20,358 nucleotides of DNA from JACVRM01 sp036824245 (lineage in GTDB: Bacteria > Actinomycetota > Thermoleophilia > Gaiellales > Gaiellaceae): contig DAITAO010000056.1 in the NCBI GenBank assembly GCA_036824245.1, positions 1 to 20,358 on the forward strand. The letters are read 5' to 3'. A program made the position numbers and the translations under genes. Under the pieces are notes generated by a model. The model was not told the DNA's origin. It did not search any database and was given only the letters and a program-made list of their open reading frames with translations. How positions within the stretch are numbered: the stretch's first letter is position 1; every line of letters begins with the position of its first letter. Positions 7,294 through 12,690 of this stretch are shown here, one piece after another.

Positions 7294-7993
7294 TCCGCCG
7301 TCCCCTCGCTCCGCGGTAGACGAGCCACGCCCCGGCCAGCAGGACGAGCGCGCCGGCGGTGAGAAATCCGAACGCGAGCCAGCCGAGCGCCGAGACCTTG
7401 GCGCCGAAGCTGGCATCGAGGGTGACGCCGCGCGAGCCGTCGGCGTCCATCGCGACGACCGACCAGTCGCCGTCCTCGAGCGGCCAGGTGATCGTCTGCG
7501 TTCCGGAGCCGGACGCCTGGACGCGCCAGAAGCCCTGGCTCGCCGGCAGGGCCGGTCTTCGGTTGCCGCTGAGGTGGCGGTACTCGACTCGGAAGGGGTC
7601 GGCGTCGACGTCCGTGATCTCGCTGTGCTGCACGCCGGCGAGGTAACGCTCGACCTCGCTTGTCGGGCCGATGCCGATGAAGACCGGGCGGTCCGAGCTC
7701 GCCTCGATCCGCACAGTGGCGAAGCGATCGCCCACCCAGTTCGGCATATCTGAGATCTCGAGGCTCTCGGAGGCGAGCGCGTAGCCGTCGCTCGCGAAGG
7801 CATGCCTCTCGGTCGTGATGTAGCCGGAATCGTCACGCTCCCCGAGCGCCCAGACAGCCGTACCACCGCCCGCGAGCAGAGCGAGCGCAATGAGCAAAAT
7901 GATGCTGCCGAAGACGAGCAGGAGCACCCGCCTTGCCCCGAAGGGCTCCGACGGCTGTGTCGCGGGAACCGGCGGGGCAGATGCGCTGGACAT
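7286..7993 (-). CDS. Two-TM protein with extracytoplasmic beta-rich domain
   Basis: 235 residues; family not named by me. After a Pro/Ala-rich cytoplasmic N-terminus there is a TM helix (~residues 24-47, LLLVFGSIILLIALALLAGG), then a ~150-residue polar domain rich in alternating beta-type patterns (FATVRIEASSDRPVFIGIGP, QTITWPLEDGDWSVVAMDAD), and a second TM (~200-222, LGWLAFGFLTAGALVLLAGAW) with a basic tail. The topology predicts an extracytoplasmic central domain held by two helices. Start: ATG 7993 with AAAGGAG about ten bases upstream. It lies 72 bases downstream of the MMPL exporter, behind a long hairpin, and overlaps the hydrolase start, so it belongs to the same operon; an accessory role for the exporter is inference. 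Confidence 0.75.
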   Translation of the reverse strand: MSSASAPPVPATQPSEPFGARRVLLLVFGSIILLIALALLAGGGTAVWALGERDDSGYITTERHAFASDGYALASESLEISDMPNWVGDRFATVRIEASSDRPVFIGIGPTSEVERYLAGVQHSEITDVDADPFRVEYRHLSGNRRPALPASQGFWRVQASGSGTQTITWPLEDGDWSVVAMDADGSRGVTLDASFGAKVSALGWLAFGFLTAGALVLLAGAWLVYRGARGRRSG

Positions 7994-8015
7994 GGGGGAG
8001 CTGCTCCTTTCAGAT

Positions 8016-8053
8016 GCGCTGAGCGCAACCGCCGCGGCGGCCGCGCTCAGCGC
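8016..8053. repeat. Nested palindromic hairpin between MMPL gene and downstream genes
   Basis: A perfect inverted repeat GCGCTGAGCGC (8016-8026) / GCGCTCAGCGC (8043-8053) encloses a 16-base loop that itself contains the perfect 12-base palindrome CCGCCGCGGCGG (8029-8040). It sits in the 72-base gap after the MMPL stop. There is no T tract on either side, so it is not a standard intrinsic terminator; it could attenuate readthrough, stabilise the upstream mRNA, or bind a dimeric protein. Confidence 0.7.
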
Positions 8054-8065
8054 AAAGGGAGGCGC

Positions 8066-10294
8066 CTAACGACCGGACGGCACGATGGCCGGTGGTGCAG
8101 GTGGCGCTTTCACCGGCTCGAGCTTCTCTCCGTGCTCGAAGTGGGGTAGCCACTCGAGCCACTTCGGCAGGTACCAGTTCCAGTCTCCGAGCAGCTTCAT
8201 CGACGCCGGCAAGAGGATTGCCCGGATGATCGTCGCGTCGATCAGGATGGCGGCCGCGAGCCCGACGCCGAACTGTTTGAAGATCATCATCTGGAGCGTG
8301 GCGAAGATCGCGAAGACACCGACCATCACGATCGCGGCGCTCGTGACCACTCCGGCCGTGGTCTTGATCCCGTGGGCGACGGCTTCGTCGTTGCTCATGC
8401 CGCTGTCGTAGGCCTCGCGGATGCGGCTGAGGATGAAGACGTGGTAGTCCATCGACAGCCCGAAGAGGATCACGAACAGGAGGATCGGCAAGAAGGGATC
8501 GATTCCGCCGGTGAACTCGAAGCCCAGGAGCCCCTTCCCCCAGCCATGCTGGAAGACCAGGACGAGGATTCCGTAGGCGGCGCCGACGGAGAGCAGATTG
8601 AGGATGACCGCCTTCGCGGCGATCACGACCGAGCGGAAGGTCACGAGCATCAGCGCGAATGCGAACAGCAACACGAACCCGAACACGAGCGGCGTGACGC
8701 TCTTCATCTGCTCGCTGAAGTCCTTCTGCTCTGCCGTGGTTCCCGTGACCGCGACCTCGGCGGCGGAAAGCGTGCCGACGGTAGCGGGAATGATCTCATC
8801 ACGGAGCGCCGTGAGAGCCTGATTCGAGGTGGCGTCCGTGCCGTCGCCCTCGACCGGGATGTTGATGGCCGCGACCGTCTTGGCAGCGTTGACGTCGATG
8901 TCGATCGGCTCGTTCATGACGCCGCTGTCAATCGCTCGCCATTCGAGCTGGCCAATCGCCTCCTGCACCGCCGGCGCCTCGACGTTCGGTGCCTTGACGA
9001 CGACGGTCGCCCCGACCTCCGTGCCCGGGAACGCCGACTTGAGGCGGTTGTAGGTCGTCAAGAATTTCTGCGGATACGTGTCGATGCTGGGCTCGGCCGT
9101 ATGCAGCTGGATCGCGGGCACCGCAAGCGCCACGAGCAGGCCACCGGCCACCGCGGCTGACAGAGCCGGGCGCCGGAGCACGCGATCGATGATCGCTCCC
9201 CAGATCCGGCCCTCGCCGTCGTCGCGGCGCAACCGGTTGACGAACGGCACGCGTAGCCGGTCGACGCTGTCTCCGAGCTTGGAGAGCAGCGCCGGCAGCA
9301 CCGTCAGCGACCCGAGCATCGCCACCGCGACGACGATCATCGTCGCGACGCCGAACGAGGCAAAGTCCGGGTCGAAGGTGAAGAACATGCCCGCCATGGC
9401 CACTAGGACCGTGAAGCCCGAGATCAAGACCGAGCGCCCCGAGGTCGCCGCCGCCGCCGCCAGTGCGGCCTCTTCGCTGCGGCCCGCGGCACGCTCCTCA
9501 CGTTCCCGCTTCAAATAGAACATCGTGTAGTCGACACCGACGGCTAGTCCGATCAGGAGAATGATCGCGGACACCGATTCGGCCATCGGCAGCACCTGGC
9601 TTGCGAGCGCGACCAGGCCCATCGTTGCCAGGACCGCCGTGAGGCCCAGCAAGAGCGGGATGCCGGCCGCGACCAGCGCGCCGAACGCGATCAGGAGGAT
9701 GATCAGCGTCAGCGGGATGGAGAAAGCCCCGGCCTTCAGCAGATCGTCAAAGAAGGCAGCCTTGACCGCCTTGCCGGTGCTCTCGCCGAATGACCCGATG
9801 TAGAACTCCGGGTGCGACTTCTGCAGCTCCTTCACGCGAGCGACGACAGGGTCGATCTTGTCGGCGGCGTCATCCTTGTCTCCACGGATCTCGAGGCCCA
9901 CGAGCGCCGAATGCTTGTCGCCAGAGACCTGGCCTCTGTTCTCCGCCTCGTACGGCGATTCCACCTTGGCCACCGCGTCCAGGTTCGAGACGCCTGCGAT
10001 GACAGCCTGGACGGTCGCCTGGAACTCAGGATTACTAGCCTTGAGCGTGGGGCTCTGGATGAGGACGCTCTCGCCGGCAGGTTGTCTGAAGTCGTCATAG
10101 AGGATCGTGTCCGCCCGTCCCGATTCCCCGGGTCCAGACGTCTGCCAGACGATCTGCTTCGCGGGGGAGACGATGCTGACCGCGAACAACGCGATCGCGA
10201 TCGCCAGCCAGCCGAAGATCGCCTTCTTGCGGTGGTGTGCGCTCCAGCGCGCCATCCGGCTGGCCAGGTGGTTCGACGGGGAGATAACTGACAT
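8066..10294 (-). CDS. MMPL-family RND transporter
   Basis: 742 residues with the duplicated MMPL layout: TM1 (~residues 20-43), a large extracytoplasmic loop, a block of five TMs with the proton-relay motif AVGVDYTMFYLKRERE (Asp ~255), then TM7, a second large loop, and a second TM block with FGLSMDYHVFILSRIREA (Asp ~616) and VTSAAIVMVGVFAIF. The two Asp-Tyr pairs are the energy-coupling site of this superfamily, so it is probably a proton-driven exporter of lipids or other hydrophobic compounds. Start: ATG 10294 with AGGAG (10305-10301) six bases upstream; a longer in-frame start at 10405 has repetitive, non-family sequence. It leads a four-gene minus-strand run to 5311. The substrate cannot be told from sequence; it lacks the C-terminal extension of mycobacterial MmpL3. 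Confidence 0.9.
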   Translation of the reverse strand: MSVISPSNHLASRMARWSAHHRKKAIFGWLAIAIALFAVSIVSPAKQIVWQTSGPGESGRADTILYDDFRQPAGESVLIQSPTLKASNPEFQATVQAVIAGVSNLDAVAKVESPYEAENRGQVSGDKHSALVGLEIRGDKDDAADKIDPVVARVKELQKSHPEFYIGSFGESTGKAVKAAFFDDLLKAGAFSIPLTLIILLIAFGALVAAGIPLLLGLTAVLATMGLVALASQVLPMAESVSAIILLIGLAVGVDYTMFYLKREREERAAGRSEEAALAAAAATSGRSVLISGFTVLVAMAGMFFTFDPDFASFGVATMIVVAVAMLGSLTVLPALLSKLGDSVDRLRVPFVNRLRRDDGEGRIWGAIIDRVLRRPALSAAVAGGLLVALAVPAIQLHTAEPSIDTYPQKFLTTYNRLKSAFPGTEVGATVVVKAPNVEAPAVQEAIGQLEWRAIDSGVMNEPIDIDVNAAKTVAAINIPVEGDGTDATSNQALTALRDEIIPATVGTLSAAEVAVTGTTAEQKDFSEQMKSVTPLVFGFVLLFAFALMLVTFRSVVIAAKAVILNLLSVGAAYGILVLVFQHGWGKGLLGFEFTGGIDPFLPILLFVILFGLSMDYHVFILSRIREAYDSGMSNDEAVAHGIKTTAGVVTSAAIVMVGVFAIFATLQMMIFKQFGVGLAAAILIDATIIRAILLPASMKLLGDWNWYLPKWLEWLPHFEHGEKLEPVKAPPAPPAIVPSGR

Positions 10295-10340
10295 GCGCGG
10301 CTCCTGACGCTCGCGTTCCGAGCCGACCGCTGGGGCCGAC

Positions 10341-10346
10341 ACGCTA
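10341..10346 (-). promoter_or_regulatory. Possible -10 box for the MMPL operon
   Basis: Minus-strand TAGCGT (10346-10341) would start transcription near 10334 and leave a ~40-nt leader containing the AGGAG ribosome binding site. It matches the TAnnnT pattern seen elsewhere, but no -35 is evident. The region 10295-10467 otherwise holds only this and the divergent promoter. Confidence 0.25.
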
Positions 10347-10439
10347 CGCCGGCCAAAGGTTGGAGCCGGAAGGGATCGCCCGCCGAGTGCTGGGGCAGGC
10401 AGCAATCGACATTACTCTTCCGCTTTGGGAAAGTCCAAC

Positions 10440-10461
10440 TAGACTCGAGAGGCTGCTGGAG
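10440..10461 (+). promoter_or_regulatory. Possible promoter and ribosome binding site of the ANTAR regulator
   Basis: TAGACT (10440-10445) could serve as -10, with a start near 10452, and GGAG (10458-10461) lies six bases before the TTG at 10468. The combination argues for TTG 10468 as the real start. No clear -35 is visible. Confidence 0.3.
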
Positions 10462-10467
10462 CGCGCA

Positions 10468-11049
10468 TTGAGACACCGCGAGACCGAGCATCTGCGCGTA
10501 TTGATCGCCAACGAGCGGAAGGATCGGCTGGCCCTCGTTGCGCCGATCGTCGCTGCGCTCGGCCACGAGGTGATCGCGCGTGAGATCGACGTCGAAGACG
10601 TGGGGCCGGTGACCGCCAGAGAGCGACCCGACGTCGCGCTCGTCGGACTGGGGGCGAGCTCGGAGCACGCGCTGGGCCTCGTCGAGAAGATCGTCCAGGA
10701 GGCTGCCTGTCCCGTCATCGTCCTTCTCCACGCAGCTGATCCCGGGTTCGTCAAGGAAGCGTCCAAGCGCGGAGTATTCGCCTACATCACAGACGCCGAC
10801 GCCAAGGACTGGCAGAGCTCGATCGACATCGTGTTACGCCGCTTCGCCGAATACCACGACCTGGAGGGCGCGTTCGGCCGTCGGGCCGTCACAGAGCGCG
10901 CGAAGGGCATCCTGATGGAGCGCCACACGGTGGACGAGGCGACTGCCTTCGACATGCTGCGCGATCAATCTCGTTCCGCCAACCGTAAGCTCGTCGACGT
11001 TGCCTCCGCGGTCGTCGACGGCCACATGCTGCTGCCGAAGCAGCCGTAA
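10468..11049 (+). CDS. Response-regulator-like protein with pseudo-receiver and ANTAR RNA-binding domain
   Basis: About 193 residues from TTG 10468 (an in-frame TTG at 10360 would give 229, but the extra part is unlike the family). N-terminal receiver-like fold: LRVLIANERKDRL, RPDVALVGLGASSEHAL, CPVIVLLHAAD, KRGVFAYITD. The phosphoacceptor Asp is a Gly (Gly60), the usual acidic pair after strand 1 is Asn-Glu, and the conserved Lys is absent, so phosphotransfer is unlikely. The C-terminal ANTAR domain is well kept (RRAVTERAKGILMERHTVDE, FDMLRDQSRSANRKLVDVAS); such domains bind paired hexaloop RNA hairpins and act as antiterminators. It is divergent from the MMPL operon. Likely a signal-responsive RNA-binding antiterminator controlled in some other way than phosphorylation. 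Confidence 0.85.
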   Translation: MRHRETEHLRVLIANERKDRLALVAPIVAALGHEVIAREIDVEDVGPVTARERPDVALVGLGASSEHALGLVEKIVQEAACPVIVLLHAADPGFVKEASKRGVFAYITDADAKDWQSSIDIVLRRFAEYHDLEGAFGRRAVTERAKGILMERHTVDEATAFDMLRDQSRSANRKLVDVASAVVDGHMLLPKQP

Positions 11050-11072
11050 GCACGTACGACGCTACGGCCTGT

Positions 11073-11092
11073 TCAAGTTCTGAAGCACTTGA
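11073..11092. terminator. Weak hairpin between convergent genes
   Basis: TCAAGT (11073-11078) and ACTTGA (11087-11092) form a 6-bp stem with an 8-base loop in the 72-base gap between the ANTAR gene and the convergent small gene. A second small hairpin, CGCGT-GTT-ACGCG (11116-11128), covers the stop codon of the small gene. Neither has a clear T tract, so termination is only a possibility. Confidence 0.25.
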
Positions 11093-11121
11093 GCGGGCGA
11101 CGGACGTGTGGCCTGCGCGTG

Positions 11122-11313
11122 TTACGCGGGCTCGTCGGTCGCCAGGAGCTCGTTGGGCACTCGAAAGGCAAGCTCTTCGCGACCGTCCGCGAACGTGCGA
11201 ACGAGTGACTGCACGCTCGGCAGGTCAAGAATGTGCGCGGTGTCGAGTCCCGTCGCTTGCTGCGCGTCGTCCTCCGAGAGAATGGTGAACATGGAGCGAT
11301 TCGTGAAGCGCAT
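11122..11313 (-). CDS. Small hypothetical protein, 63 aa
   Basis: A 63-residue acidic protein (MRFTNRSMFTILSEDDAQQA...LLATDEPA) that I do not recognise. No signal peptide, TM segment or cysteine is visible; the middle (LPSVQSLVRTFADGREELAF) could form helix and strand. ATG 11313 has GAAGAG/AGAAGG purine runs just upstream; ATG 11292 is an alternative that would remove seven residues. It lies 41 bases after the methyltransferase stop on the same strand, so the two are probably co-transcribed. It is included because codon usage fits local genes and no better gene is on the opposite strand; it remains the least certain protein here. Confidence 0.5.
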   Translation of the reverse strand: MRFTNRSMFTILSEDDAQQATGLDTAHILDLPSVQSLVRTFADGREELAFRVPNELLATDEPA

Positions 11314-11354
11314 AGCCTTCTCTTCGGCATCGAGGCGCTTTTCCTGTAATCCGG

Positions 11355-11972
11355 TCAGCCCTTCCTGACCGCGGCGAAGCGGACGCCGACCGCGTTCAAG
11401 CGCCCCTGGGCAATCAGCTCCTCCTCGACCGGCCGAAGCGACTCGTCGAGCTCCCAGCGATAGAGGTAGCTCCCACGCAGAGGTCGGCTCGAGTCGAAGC
11501 TGGGCGCGAGAGCGTCGACGATCCGCTTGGCCGAATGGAGCTCCTCGCGCATGTCCGCGACCAGCGTGGCGGCATCGGTCTCTTCGTTGCCGCCGCGCGT
11601 TCGCCGCTGCTCGAGCCACCATGTCGCGGCGCGCTCGTCGAACTGCGCGCAGTCGAACTCGTCGACGACCAGGACCCCGCCCGGACGGAGGACGTCCGCC
11701 AAGCGCCGCAAGGATTCGTCGAGCGGCTGGACGTGGTGTAACGAGACGACCGCGACGGCGGCGTCGAACGAGCCCGACGGCTCGGCAAGGTCGGCGAGCG
11801 CCACCCGAACGACGTCGTCACCTGCGGGCTCGGGATCGATCGCCACGACGACGTAGCCCGCAGCGGTGAGCGCGCGCGCGAGTTCGCCCCGTCCCGCGCC
11901 GATCTCGAGAATGCGCGCCGGAGGTGTTGGCAGGTTCGCCCGTACGAACGCCTGCACGTCGACGGCAACCAC
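11355..11972 (-). CDS. Class I SAM-dependent methyltransferase
   Basis: 205 residues. Motif I ARILEIGAGRGELARALTAA, acidic end of strand 2 VVAIDPEPAG, motif II-like SFDAAVAVVSLHHVQPLDES (with the LHHV signature of UbiE/Methyltransf_11-type enzymes) and motif III VLRPGGVLVVDEFD are present, followed by a helical region and a C-terminal strand (LNAVGVRFAAVRKG). The substrate is not predictable; a small molecule is most likely. Start: GTG 11972 is preferred because the -10 box TATCGT lies exactly 12 nt upstream (leaderless); the frame is open far upstream but there it only mirrors the opposite-strand release-factor gene. It is divergent from the release factor and followed by the 63-residue gene. 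Confidence 0.85.
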   Translation of the reverse strand: MVAVDVQAFVRANLPTPPARILEIGAGRGELARALTAAGYVVVAIDPEPAGDDVVRVALADLAEPSGSFDAAVAVVSLHHVQPLDESLRRLADVLRPGGVLVVDEFDCAQFDERAATWWLEQRRTRGGNEETDAATLVADMREELHSAKRIVDALAPSFDSSRPLRGSYLYRWELDESLRPVEEELIAQGRLNAVGVRFAAVRKG

Positions 11973-11978
11973 GACGCG

Positions 11979-11984
11979 ACGATA
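11979..11984 (-). promoter_or_regulatory. Leaderless -10 box of the methyltransferase
   Basis: Minus-strand TATCGT (11984-11979), then CGCGTC, then GTG 11972. The spacing puts the transcription start on the first base of the start codon. Confidence 0.5.
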
Positions 11985-12023
11985 CCCACCCACGGCCTCC
12001 CCGCTCGACGAGGATAGGCACCG

Positions 12024-12662
12024 CTGATCGCGCCCAGCCGATACATACTCCGAACCAACCTGCGCAAGCGCTTCGAGCCCCTCGAGGGTGACGCGGGCTC
12101 GAGCCTCTACGGAGACGGTGTCGCGCGGTTCGAGCTGGGCGACGAGATCGTCACCGTGCGACCGGCGTTCGGCCTCGACCACGAGGGCGAGTACGGGTTC
12201 GTGCACGTCGAGCCGCTCCTCGCTGCGTTGGCCCACGACTATGAGGTGGGCGTGCTGCTCGTGCGGCTGGGCGGCTTCGCCGTCGGCGTGTTCTCGGGCG
12301 AGCGCCTGGTCGCATCCAAGGTCGGCCAGCGTCTCGTGCACGGCCGGCACCGTGCTGGAGGCTCCTCGGCAAATCGCTTCCGGCGGCGCCGCGAGGGGCA
12401 GGCTCGGACGCTCGCCACGGCTGCGGCGAACACGGCGTGGCGCGTGCTCGAGCCACACGTCGAGAGGCTGGATGCCGTGGCGTTCGGCGGCGACCGCGCC
12501 GCGGTGCGCGCGACGCTCGCTGCCCGTCGCGAGCTCGCCGCGCTCGAGGTGAAGGCGCTCGACCGCTTCCTCACCGTGCCCGACCCGCGCCGCCGGGTGC
12601 TGGAGCGCGCGATACACGATGTCTACGCCGCCGAGGTCGTCACCGCCCCGCACCCGGGTTGA
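12024..12662 (+). CDS. Vms1-like peptidyl-tRNA hydrolase / release factor (acVLRF1 family)
   Basis: About 212 residues. The core LLVRLGGFAVGVFSGERLVASKVGQRLVHGR (given in parts: LLVRLGGFAVGVF, ERLVASKVGQRLVHGR) followed by the loop RAGGSSANRFRRRREGQA (from ~109; GGSS at 112-115, Gln126) is the signature of the actinobacterial VLRF1 family, related to eukaryotic Vms1/ANKZF1 and eRF1 domain 2. Family role: hydrolyses peptidyl-tRNA on stalled 50S subunits, using the GG...RRR..Q loop. The C-terminal half is helical. Start problem: no ATG, GTG or TTG lies in frame between the TAG at 12015 and GTG 12156, yet the upstream codons look coding (RFELGDEIVTVRPAF), so initiation may be at CTG 12024 or ATC 12027; GTG 12156 would truncate the domain. 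MutS2 starts 28 bases downstream, suggesting joint work in ribosome rescue. Confidence 0.8.
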   Translation: MIAPSRYILRTNLRKRFEPLEGDAGSSLYGDGVARFELGDEIVTVRPAFGLDHEGEYGFVHVEPLLAALAHDYEVGVLLVRLGGFAVGVFSGERLVASKVGQRLVHGRHRAGGSSANRFRRRREGQARTLATAAANTAWRVLEPHVERLDAVAFGGDRAAVRATLAARRELAALEVKALDRFLTVPDPRRRVLERAIHDVYAAEVVTAPHPG

Positions 12663-12678
12663 GCGAAGGAGAGCGCCC

Positions 12679-12684
12679 TACACT
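12679..12684 (+). promoter_or_regulatory. Leaderless -10 box of mutS2
   Basis: TACACT (12679-12684), then GGCTCC, then GTG 12691. It lies in the 28-base gap after the release factor, so mutS2 probably has its own transcript in addition to any readthrough. Confidence 0.5.
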
Positions 12685-12690
12685 GGCTCC

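Noticed and set aside
11973..12653. N-terminal extension of the minus-strand methyltransferase by 227 codons
   Set aside because: The extension is antisense to the release factor and has no methyltransferase-like content; the promoter box supports GTG 11972.
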